Source: Methanothrix sp. (GTDB lineage Archaea; Halobacteriota; Methanosarcinia; Methanotrichales; Methanotrichaceae). From it: DNA of 10,817 bases. Numbering within the stretch: the stretch's first letter is position 1; each line of letters starts with the position of its first letter. The stretch is taken from the NCBI GenBank assembly GCA_028688175.1, contig JAQTYS010000076.1, positions 1 to 10,817 on the forward strand. Reading direction: 5' to 3'. Shown here one piece after another: positions 1-6,033 of this stretch. The position numbers and the translations under genes were made by a program. The notes beneath the pieces are model-generated. The model ran no database searches. It had not been told where the DNA came from and worked only from the letters and a program-made list of their open reading frames with translations.

Positions 1-119
1 GGCCAGAGCGGCAGGGAGACTCCTGAACCCATTCCGAACTCAGAAGATAAGCCTGCCCACGTTCTGCACTGTACTCAGATGCGCGAGCTCTCGGGAAATG
101 CAGATCGCTGCCATGCTCA
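1..119 (+). rRNA. rrf: 5S ribosomal RNA, 5' end cut by the window edge
   Basis: This is the 5S RNA of the large ribosomal subunit. The conserved loop segment CCGAACTCAGAAGATAAGCC lies near position 34. The arm GTTCTGCA (61-68) pairs with TGCAGAT (99-105), with the typical TGCGCGAGC and GGGAAA loop segments between them. The 3' strand GCCATGCT should pair with a 5' strand ending in GGC, so a few bases of the 5' end lie outside the window. The TAAGCC, GTACT and GGGAAA signatures are of archaeal type. The rest of an rRNA operon may lie just to the left. Confidence 0.9.
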
Positions 120-152
120 CCTAACTTAACTATTTTCACAAAGCTTGATTTA

Positions 153-638
153 TTGGATTATTATTATCACTTAGAGATACCGCTATGGTCGAAAGAGCTA
201 CAGCTCCCTAGGCCATATCTTACTGAGCTAGCTATGCGCCTGGCACTCAGAGGCTTTGAAGTCTACAATGATGACGAAGAAGGGCAACAGGTAGTAATTG
301 TCCTGGTTGAAAGCGATGAACAAAGAATAGCGAAGTTCTATAATTCAGCCGTTGATGAACGGCCACAACTTGCCATTGTGGATAATGTGAAATCCGAGAA
401 CTTCTCTGACGAGATCACACCGTTATGGCAATTTGCATCGATAAACACGGCAACTCAAATGAATAAGGCCATACTACTTCTTTTCGCTGTGAAAGATAAT
501 ACCGATGCAATTCCCCAGGTACTGGAAGAAATAAAAGGCATGAGAGAAGACATTCAACCAGGATATGATATGTATTTCCGGCAGGTGCAATCCGATGTCA
601 GAGCAATAAAAGAACGACTGGTATGCCCTAAGATCTAA
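153..638 (+). CDS. Acylphosphatase-like protein, probably catalytically inactive
   Basis: This is a 161-aa soluble protein. Residues about 20-95 look like an acylphosphatase (ferredoxin-like) fold. A helix, LTELAMRLALRGF, is followed by a strand, an Asn in the position of the family's catalytic Asn (EVYND), a strand pair QQVVIVLVE, and a second helix and strand ending LAIVDNVK. The catalytic loop GRVQGVFFR of true acylphosphatases is not recognisable, so enzyme activity is doubtful. The C-terminal part (about 100-161) is helical and charged, like the extensions seen on related methanogen proteins as I recall them. The start is a TTG with no clear Shine-Dalgarno site, 34 bases after the 5S gene. 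The frame stays open upstream without a better start, so the N terminus may be eroded. It converges with csx3. The family assignment rests on recall of the fold pattern only. Confidence 0.55.
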   Translation: MDYYYHLEIPLWSKELQLPRPYLTELAMRLALRGFEVYNDDEEGQQVVIVLVESDEQRIAKFYNSAVDERPQLAIVDNVKSENFSDEITPLWQFASINTATQMNKAILLLFAVKDNTDAIPQVLEEIKGMREDIQPGYDMYFRQVQSDVRAIKERLVCPKI

Positions 639-802
639 GTGAACGTGAGCCAAGAGCTTCGACACCTTTGCTCCTTTCGGTCCCTGGATCGGCAGGCTCA
701 ATCCCTCTAACGCAGATATCTAGACGCCAGCTGGCGAGTCGTGCAGCGCCGCGGTGCGGGCGCCCGGCTAAGGCCGTTGAAAGTTTTACATAGCAACCTT
801 CC
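639..802. other. Convergent spacer with a cluster of perfect palindromes
   Basis: No gene is visible between the stop of the acylphosphatase-like gene and the csx3 stop. The stretch 720-775 is strongly GC-rich. It contains the perfect palindromes CGCCAGCTGGCG (725-736), CCGCGG (749-754) and CGGGCGCCCG (757-766). It could fold as RNA from either strand and act as a convergent termination or processing region. It could also be the edge of the GC-rich segment that includes csx3. I could not match it to tRNA, SRP RNA, RNase P RNA or rRNA by eye. Confidence 0.4.
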
Positions 803-809
803 CTATGTA
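787..809. repeat. 7-bp inverted repeat over the csx3 stop codon
   Basis: TACATAG (787-793) and CTATGTA (803-809) are perfect inverted copies around a 9-base loop. The right arm contains the csx3 stop codon. Read on the minus strand, the stem is followed by AAAAC rather than a T-run, so it is not a classic intrinsic terminator for the Cmr operon. It could stabilise the 3' end of the mRNA. Confidence 0.35.
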
Positions 810-1099
810 GGAGGGACTTGCTCTATTTTTGCATGCAGCGTCACATCCACCACCTGGCCCACAGCCCACTCTGGGCTGTGCGTTGCCACCACTACCGCTC
901 CCAGGCGCGGGTCGTAGAAAGCAATCGCCGCAGCGGGCGAGGCGTGCAGCAGATGCAGCGCCATGCCGTAGCGCCAGATGGGAGAGCGGCCCTCGACGAT
1001 TACGAGCGAGCCGCGGGGGATGGCGGGCAGGGGCGGGAGGGGCTCGGCGGGGGTGATGGGGGAGGAGACGGCGATGGAGTAGATGACGGTGGCGGTCAT
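803..1099 (-). CDS. csx3: Csx3 (Crn3) family ring nuclease
   Basis: Csx3 proteins are small CRISPR ancillary proteins that degrade cyclic tetra-adenylate, the second messenger made by Cas10, and so turn the type III response off. An older report describes a Mn-dependent RNA exonuclease activity. This 98-aa protein matches the Archaeoglobus fulgidus Csx3 pattern. VEGRSPIW at about 35-42 is followed by the diagnostic YDPRLGAVVVATHS at 62-75 and GQVVDVTL at 81-88. The length is normal for a stand-alone Csx3; there is no fused kinase or AAA domain. Its ATG overlaps the stop of the upstream CARF nuclease in an ATGA, so the two should be translated together. It is the last gene of the operon. The gene is far richer in GC than its neighbours: 46 of 60 bases at 1021-1080, against 23 of 60 at 1681-1740 in the upstream gene. 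This suggests separate acquisition. Confidence 0.9.
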   Translation of the reverse strand: MTATVIYSIAVSSPITPAEPLPPLPAIPRGSLVIVEGRSPIWRYGMALHLLHASPAAAIAFYDPRLGAVVVATHSPEWAVGQVVDVTLHAKIEQVPPT

Positions 1100-2337
1100 T
1101 TGGGTGCCGCCATTTTTATGCCAAACTCTTTGGTGATTTCATCCACAAGGCCAGGATTGTTTGAGAGATAAAGATCTGCCAATTCTTTTATTTTCCATCC
1201 AGGAATGATTTTGCAGCCATAGATCTTCGCCCTTCTTGTGAGCTTCTCTCTAATGCCGCCTTTCTTTGGATCCAACACATTATCTGATGTCGTTGCTAGA
1301 TATGTATCAACTCGTAATGCTTTTGGCCCGGATTTAATGGCTTCGATTTTATAGAGAACGTCATTTGCTTCAGGGTCATGTTCCTGTCCGCCGGTCTTGC
1401 ATTCTACTATGCACAGAGACTGGTTTCTCATGAAGGACACATCGAGATCGTTGTTCTCACCGGGGCCGCATTTTCCAGCCAGCATTCCAAGATGAAGATC
1501 CCAGATGCCCTTACCCGCAAAAGGCAATAGAAGGCTCCAGACAAAGATTTCCAGCCATTTGCCTGTGAGAAACTCGGTTGCAGGTCTATCTAGTTGTCCG
1601 ACAAATTTTGTCCCAATTGTAGACAGGCCAAATTGAGAAGCTATTCGATCTCTTAGATCGTCATTTTTGAGGAAAACATTATCCTCTTCAGATAAGAAGA
1701 GCCCATTCTTCTTCCATTCATTTTCATCGAGCTTGATTTGGGCATCTTTAAAGAACTGAAGCCTGCTGAGTAATCCTCTCAAGTCTGCATCTTCATTATG
1801 CCGCGCAAGATGGGCTGCCAATTCTGTTAACAACAGGGCATGCTCTTCAGTTCGTGCCAGACTACTGGTATTTAGAATATCGAATCCGTAGCCTGCAAGA
1901 AATTCTGCGGTGGTGACATCGTAATGCAAAGGTATGCAAGGCCCACCTAGTAGATCAATGGCCTGGCGCTGATTTCCTTCCGCGATGTATAGGGTTTTTA
2001 GTCTCTTATCTTGTGAAAACTCATAAGCACCAATGCTCATCGGTTTGGTGCCGCCGGTGAGGTTCACAATCCATTCATATTGCGGATATTTTTTAAAGAG
2101 ATCATGAAGTTTCTTGTTTATAGGTTCTGCTGATTGTTCCTCACCTTCGGCAAGATCGATGATATCTTTCTTTTTTCTGTAGTCCAATCCGCCAGCTTCC
2201 AGCGCCTTGAGGAGCTGCTCATCCTTTCCAGCCATGCCAGATGTAACGGCAAGAACAAGCCAGTCTGGTCTCACAGACTGAATTGAACGTAGATTCGGCA
2301 CATGCTGTACGCTAATAAGACAAACGAGGATCTTCAT
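1096..2337 (-). CDS. can2: CARF-domain nuclease of the Can2/Card1 (DUF1887) family
   Basis: This is a 413-aa effector expected to be switched on by cyclic oligoadenylate. Family members bind cA4 in the CARF domain and then cut or nick nucleic acid: Card1 cuts single-stranded DNA and RNA, Can2 nicks or cuts DNA and RNA. The N-terminal CARF domain (about 1-135) opens with MKILVCLISVQ and carries the ligand-pocket motif VNLTGGTKPMS at 91-101. The C-terminal PD-(D/E)XK domain (about 255-380) shows E263 in TGKWLE, D297 and D299 in NNDLDV, and E312 and K314 in VECKTGG. This spacing fits DUF1887 nucleases, and the core looks intact. The middle (about 140-250) is a helical linker. Its ATG overlaps the cmr6 stop (ATGA), and its own stop overlaps the csx3 start. 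I infer that it is the main collateral effector of this Cmr system. I cannot tell Can2 from Card1 by eye. Confidence 0.87.
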   Translation of the reverse strand: MKILVCLISVQHVPNLRSIQSVRPDWLVLAVTSGMAGKDEQLLKALEAGGLDYRKKKDIIDLAEGEEQSAEPINKKLHDLFKKYPQYEWIVNLTGGTKPMSIGAYEFSQDKRLKTLYIAEGNQRQAIDLLGGPCIPLHYDVTTAEFLAGYGFDILNTSSLARTEEHALLLTELAAHLARHNEDADLRGLLSRLQFFKDAQIKLDENEWKKNGLFLSEEDNVFLKNDDLRDRIASQFGLSTIGTKFVGQLDRPATEFLTGKWLEIFVWSLLLPFAGKGIWDLHLGMLAGKCGPGENNDLDVSFMRNQSLCIVECKTGGQEHDPEANDVLYKIEAIKSGPKALRVDTYLATTSDNVLDPKKGGIREKLTRRAKIYGCKIIPGWKIKELADLYLSNNPGLVDEITKEFGIKMAAPK

Positions 2338-3533
2338 CTTCGCCCTCTCCGGTCTCTCGGCTGGCGGCTGGGCTCTCTCTTTGCGCCGACTGCGGCAAAA
2401 TTGTACAGGCCCTCTTTTTCCATGACTCCATTTATCTCCAGGCGAGTCTTCTGACCGATCTCAATGGATGGTGGCGTTCCCAGGACTACAAGTCCACCGA
2501 TGCCATCGTCTGCCATGAAGTAGGAAGCGCCTCGTTTCTCTTTAGGATCGAGAACCTTTGTTACTTCTACGATATCGCCTTTCTTGTATTTCAGCTTCTT
2601 CGCAGCAAGCACAATTGGCTTGGTGGGAATCTGCGGGCCTGACCCCATCGGCGAAGTCGCAGCTCGTGATTCTGCCTCAACAGATGGCTGAACGCCGCCT
2701 TCGTCTCGGCCTTCCAGGACCATCCGCCCGTATCCTGCATTGGTCTTGCCGCCGATGCCCCACTCTTTCAAGGCCTCGGTGAGCAGATCGAAAGCAAGCT
2801 TTGCCCACTTCTGCCCTTCCTCTCCAGGAACATCACACAATACAGCAATGTGGAAGGTTCCCACAACTGAGAGAAATGTCACAGGATTCGGGTCGTCAAA
2901 ATCGGTGGGCGGAGTATTCCCTGAATCATCAGAGTAGTAATCTCCGTGATGCGGCGTCATTACATCCGGCTGCAAAGATTCTCCCAGAGTTTCAGGGATT
3001 ATCCATGCATCGTGAAAGATGATATGCCCGGAATCTTCAGTAGTTCCGAAGACAGCTTTGTGATAATCACCTCCGGTCTCTCCGCTCTTCCATCTCTTAA
3101 AGCCTTGGCCTTGATCACCTACGCCCCACACTTGGTCGCAGTAGTGTGAAGCCAAGCCTTTCAGAGCTGTTCCCGGGATTAGAGGCGTCCCATAAGTATG
3201 GTGAAGCGTAATCCCGGTCTCCAGGACGTTCTCGCCGCCAAGGCCAATCACCATTCTACCCTTCGTGAGAAACAGACCTTCTGCTTTTGGCTTCTGAATT
3301 GATGAAGTCTGAAGAGAAGTCAATTGTCGCTTGTATGCAGCCTGGTAAATTGTCTCTGATTGAGCCAGAGACTTGCACATCACCTCGAATAGATCTCTTC
3401 GTGCTTCGGGATGATTTGCTTTATCCTTCACTGCTACTCGTAGATACCGATCTCTGAGGAGGCAGGCATTTGAACCCATTGGATTCTCCTGCTTCCACCA
3501 ATTCGAGATGGCAGATCTGCATGAATCAGCCAT
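2334..3533 (-). CDS. cmr6: Type III-B RAMP protein Cmr6 with a C-terminal extension
   Basis: Cmr6 is a Cas7-like subunit near the 3' end of the crRNA in the Cmr complex. The RAMP core includes TPLIPGTALKGLASHYC (about 116-132), the segment FGTTEDSGHIIFHDA (about 162-176), and the glycine-rich loop GIGGKTNAGYGR (about 259-270). I chose the ATG at 3533 (399 aa), two bases after the cmr5 stop and preceded by GGA at 6 bases. A TTG at 3539 would add two residues and overlap the cmr5 stop. About 125 residues follow the glycine-rich loop: a low-complexity linker, then a beta-rich segment at about 310-383 that looks like an OB-type fold, and an Arg-rich tail ending DRRGRR. Simple Cmr6 proteins stop soon after the loop. 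The extension may bind RNA; that is inference. Confidence 0.9.
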   Translation of the reverse strand: MADSCRSAISNWWKQENPMGSNACLLRDRYLRVAVKDKANHPEARRDLFEVMCKSLAQSETIYQAAYKRQLTSLQTSSIQKPKAEGLFLTKGRMVIGLGGENVLETGITLHHTYGTPLIPGTALKGLASHYCDQVWGVGDQGQGFKRWKSGETGGDYHKAVFGTTEDSGHIIFHDAWIIPETLGESLQPDVMTPHHGDYYSDDSGNTPPTDFDDPNPVTFLSVVGTFHIAVLCDVPGEEGQKWAKLAFDLLTEALKEWGIGGKTNAGYGRMVLEGRDEGGVQPSVEAESRAATSPMGSGPQIPTKPIVLAAKKLKYKKGDIVEVTKVLDPKEKRGASYFMADDGIGGLVVLGTPPSIEIGQKTRLEINGVMEKEGLYNFAAVGAKREPSRQPRDRRGRR

Positions 3534-3535
3534 AA

Positions 3536-3883
3536 TCAATCCGTCCCTAATAGTGCCTCAGAGTAACGTTTGAGCCAGGTTGCAGACTCGATGGCCTCAT
3601 AAGTTAGACGCTGATATTTCATCAAATCTGATTTTCTACTGGTCTCGCCCAAGTCTCCTTTCTCATCCATAACCTTAGAGATATGAGCGATGTAATCTCT
3701 GCCAGTTTGACCTTCTTTTGCCGCTACAAAGGCCAGAGCTTGTGCCAGACCACACGACTGCACCAGAGCAGGAAATCTCTTGGCCAACTGGCTATAGTCC
3801 TCATCCTTTTCGCCTCTGGTGAGAACACAATCATAAGCCTTTTGCGCCCTCATCTGCTGACGAGTATGATGTTTTTCATCCAT
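3536..3883 (-). CDS. cmr5: Type III-B small subunit Cmr5
   Basis: Cmr5 (Cas11 class) is the all-helical small subunit that lies along the target RNA in the Cmr backbone. This 115-aa protein has the usual length and pattern. An N-terminal helix (RQQMRAQKAYDCV) is followed by the family hallmark, a Tyr and then FPALVQSCGLAQALAFVAAK at about 36-56, and by further amphipathic helices. There are no catalytic motifs, as expected. The ATG at 3883 lies 4 bases after the cmr4 stop, with GAGGAG upstream inside the end of cmr4 as the ribosome site. Its stop lies 2 bases before the preferred cmr6 ATG. Position between cmr4 and cmr6 is the common order and supports the call. Confidence 0.92.
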   Translation of the reverse strand: MDEKHHTRQQMRAQKAYDCVLTRGEKDEDYSQLAKRFPALVQSCGLAQALAFVAAKEGQTGRDYIAHISKVMDEKGDLGETSRKSDLMKYQRLTYEAIESATWLKRYSEALLGTD

Positions 3884-3887
3884 AGTC

Positions 3888-4784
3888 CTAGCTCCTCGTG
3901 AACAGGCATCTTACCAGGCCTTTGCCAACAGTTGCCTTGCCCCCCATCTGCAGGTCCAGCTTATCGCCTGAGCAATATGTTTCTAATATCTTGCCCTTAG
4001 TTGTCCCATTATCCCCGAATACTCTATCGCACCAGGCTATCCCTGCCAGAATCGCTTCTGCGGGAAGAGCTTCCTCGTACCAGAGAGCACCCCTGGCAAC
4101 GATCTTCGTTTCGTCTTCAATCCTGATATGTGCTGAGACTTCGGTGCCAGTCTTTGACAGGAAGTTGAAACAATCGTCATTTAGGATTGCAAAACGCTCC
4201 ATAAATATGCCTTTCCAGACAGCTTTGTTATCCGATTCCTTGGTAAAGATGATTTCCGCCAGCTTCTTAGCCCATTCTATTGCATTTTCGTCTTCTTTTG
4301 CCTTGAAATCCAGATCTTCAAAGAAAACCCGCCCTTCTCCGACAATATTCGACTCGTTTGCGACTAAGACTTCGTTTCTTGTAGGATTGCAGGTGGAAGG
4401 AAGATCTCCAATCCCGGCAGCTTCGAGATCTCTCTTCAGTCTTTCTAAAACGAGCGGGCTGGCAACGTAAGCAAATGTTCCATAAAGACTTCTCACAGGC
4501 AGGCAGACGATATGAGCATCAGTGAGAATTAGAGAACCCGCATTAGACGAATCATCTATGACTTGCTTTCCAAAAGCAATATCTATCAGTTTCTTCTGCT
4601 CATCATTTCCATTCTGGGAGAAGTAATCTCTAAGCACACCTTTTGCAGCCGAGCCTGGAACCAGCGGCCAGTCTGTGACCTTCTCCCTCATGATTGGCAT
4701 ATCTATAAATCCTACTCCCTTCCCTGCACCAACATGCAAAGGCGTAATTGTCTGCAACCAGTACATTCTAGTGTTATTCTCCAT
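3888..4784 (-). CDS. cmr4: Type III-B backbone RAMP and target-RNA nuclease Cmr4
   Basis: Cmr4 (Cas7 family) is present in several copies along the crRNA and cuts the bound target RNA at 6-nt intervals. With the ATG at 4784 the protein has 298 aa. It starts with the strand YWLQTITPLHVGAGKG (8-23), followed by FIDMPIMRE. D28 in that motif is the counterpart of the catalytic Asp26 of Pyrococcus Cmr4, so target cleavage should be intact. WPLVPGSAAKGVLRDYF follows, as is typical. The glycine-rich stretch near the C terminus is QMGGKATVGKGLVR. A longer reading from 4811 would add nine residues (MSRNRRCKI) but has no ribosome site. The chosen ATG has a strong GGAGGTG seven bases upstream. cmr3 ends 13 bases before it. 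Confidence 0.95.
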   Translation of the reverse strand: MENNTRMYWLQTITPLHVGAGKGVGFIDMPIMREKVTDWPLVPGSAAKGVLRDYFSQNGNDEQKKLIDIAFGKQVIDDSSNAGSLILTDAHIVCLPVRSLYGTFAYVASPLVLERLKRDLEAAGIGDLPSTCNPTRNEVLVANESNIVGEGRVFFEDLDFKAKEDENAIEWAKKLAEIIFTKESDNKAVWKGIFMERFAILNDDCFNFLSKTGTEVSAHIRIEDETKIVARGALWYEEALPAEAILAGIAWCDRVFGDNGTTKGKILETYCSGDKLDLQMGGKATVGKGLVRCLFTRS

Positions 4785-4790
4785 GATCTT

Positions 4791-4798
4791 GCACCTCC
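4791..4798 (-). promoter_or_regulatory. Ribosome binding site that sets the cmr4 start
   Basis: The minus strand reads TAGGAGGTGC here. The cmr3 stop TAG runs straight into GGAGGTG, a near-perfect match to the archaeal anti-Shine-Dalgarno. Seven bases separate it from the ATG at 4784. This favours the 298-aa form of Cmr4 over a 307-aa form starting at 4811. Confidence 0.75.
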
Positions 4799-6033
4799 TA
4801 TTCCTGCTCATTCACAATATTTTCGTCCGCATAATCCCAAATGCCCCACAAAGCCAGTCCGAAACCGTCCCGGCGGTCTTGATCGTTATCACAGACCGAC
4901 CTCAGCCAAAGGTCTTCAGCAAGAGATGCAGCATCTAGACACCCTTCAATCTCGAAAAAGTAAACTGAACCAGCGGGCACAAGTCTTCTAATGGGCTTTG
5001 GGCCTGGGTTTCTTTTTTTGTTTTTCTCCAGGCTCCATCCGGATACTGGCTTCCAGCGATCTATGCATGCCGATACAAGCTTTAGCTTTAGTCCGCTGGG
5101 CCAATAATCAGGCTCTTCATTCGGCAGCCAGTCTTTGAGCCATCCAGGCTTCCATCCATCTGAAAAGATGGCTGGTGTCGCCAAAACCATGCGCACTTTC
5201 TTCTTGCCGGAAAAAACAGAAGCCAAATCCGGCGGGAAGATCCATCCCTCCTGGGCCTTGAGAACCTTCCATCTGGCCAATCTCCTCTCTCCACCGATGG
5301 TGTTGAATGAATCGATTTTTGATGCTATATCTGCATATTTTCCTTCGTCTTCAACTCTGGCAGCAAGCTCGATTTTTTCTTTTTGGCCCTTTATAGCGAA
5401 ATCAAGCCCGATGGTTTCGAAAAGCTTGGCATCTTCGGCTGTCCCGACCTTTGGATCGATCTTGACATGAGTCCTAGCTTCTTTTTTAGGCAGATTCAAG
5501 AAGTCAGTTCTGCCCTCAATTTTCTGCGGATCGGGCGGAGATTCAAAGCCCTCACCTCTAGCGTTTGCCAGCCATTTCTTCATGGTTTCCATCGACCAGA
5601 GCAATGGAGTTTTGGCGGGCTTAAACTCACCCTCAACGCTGCCAGGCAGCATTGCAGGATATAGCCCTCCGGAAGGAAGATCGCAGCCACAATCTCTCCA
5701 ATCATTTTCATTATCATTCACAGGTCGAATAGCAAATGCATTGAGTTCTCGCTTCTTGTTTTCTTCCTTGACCAGAAGATCTTTCGGCTGCGGGACGTAG
5801 AGTTTGCCTTGCCAGAATGGCAATGGCCCTGATATAGAAATCCGCTTCAAATCCTCAGAAGTCTTCTCATCGAAATTGCTGTTGCATGCATTTCCTAGCA
5901 AAGTTCTAAAGGAACCGGCAAGAACTGATGGATAGAACCAATCTAGAGATTTCATTCGGATTCCCAGGCCGAACGGACGACCATCTCTAGCTATAAGCGG
6001 ATCATGGGCAGTAATTTTAAGATAAAGCACCAT
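4798..6033 (-). CDS. cmr3: Type III-B RAMP protein Cmr3 (Cas5 group)
   Basis: Cmr3 is the Cas5-type subunit that, with Cas10, holds the 5' handle (repeat-derived tag) of the crRNA at the foot of the Cmr complex. The 411-aa protein opens with the clear Cmr3 signature: LYLKITAHDPLIARDGRPFG at 3-22, then PSVLAGSFRTLLG at 35-47. Near the C terminus are LVPAGSVYFFEIEG and the glycine-rich loop DGFGLALWG (389-397). No nuclease motif is expected, and none is seen. The ATG overlaps the last base of the cmr2 stop (TAATG) and has AGGAGGT upstream, so translation is coupled to Cas10. The length is normal for the family. Confidence 0.94.
   Translation of the reverse strand: MVLYLKITAHDPLIARDGRPFGLGIRMKSLDWFYPSVLAGSFRTLLGNACNSNFDEKTSEDLKRISISGPLPFWQGKLYVPQPKDLLVKEENKKRELNAFAIRPVNDNENDWRDCGCDLPSGGLYPAMLPGSVEGEFKPAKTPLLWSMETMKKWLANARGEGFESPPDPQKIEGRTDFLNLPKKEARTHVKIDPKVGTAEDAKLFETIGLDFAIKGQKEKIELAARVEDEGKYADIASKIDSFNTIGGERRLARWKVLKAQEGWIFPPDLASVFSGKKKVRMVLATPAIFSDGWKPGWLKDWLPNEEPDYWPSGLKLKLVSACIDRWKPVSGWSLEKNKKRNPGPKPIRRLVPAGSVYFFEIEGCLDAASLAEDLWLRSVCDNDQDRRDGFGLALWGIWDYADENIVNEQE

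Noticed and set aside
474..701. 75-codon minus-strand frame across the end of the acylphosphatase-like gene
   Set aside because: It lies antisense to the better-supported plus-strand gene and its product shows no recognisable motif.
639..802. A known structural RNA (tRNA, SRP RNA, RNase P RNA or rRNA fragment) in the GC-rich spacer
   Set aside because: No T-loop, SRP helix 8 motif or rRNA signature could be found on either strand by eye.
787..809. Stem over the csx3 stop as the operon terminator
   Set aside because: On the minus strand the stem is followed by AAAAC and then GC-rich sequence, not by a T-run, so I list it only as an inverted repeat.
818..1171. 117-codon open frame on the plus strand opposite csx3
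   Set aside because: It is a by-product of the GC-rich csx3 sequence. The translated product is Gly/Arg/Asp-rich and unlike any protein, while the opposite strand encodes a clear Csx3.
3888..4811. Longer cmr4 starting at 4811
   Set aside because: The nine extra residues overlap cmr3 and have no ribosome site, while the ATG at 4784 has GGAGGTG at seven bases and gives the usual Cmr4 N terminus.
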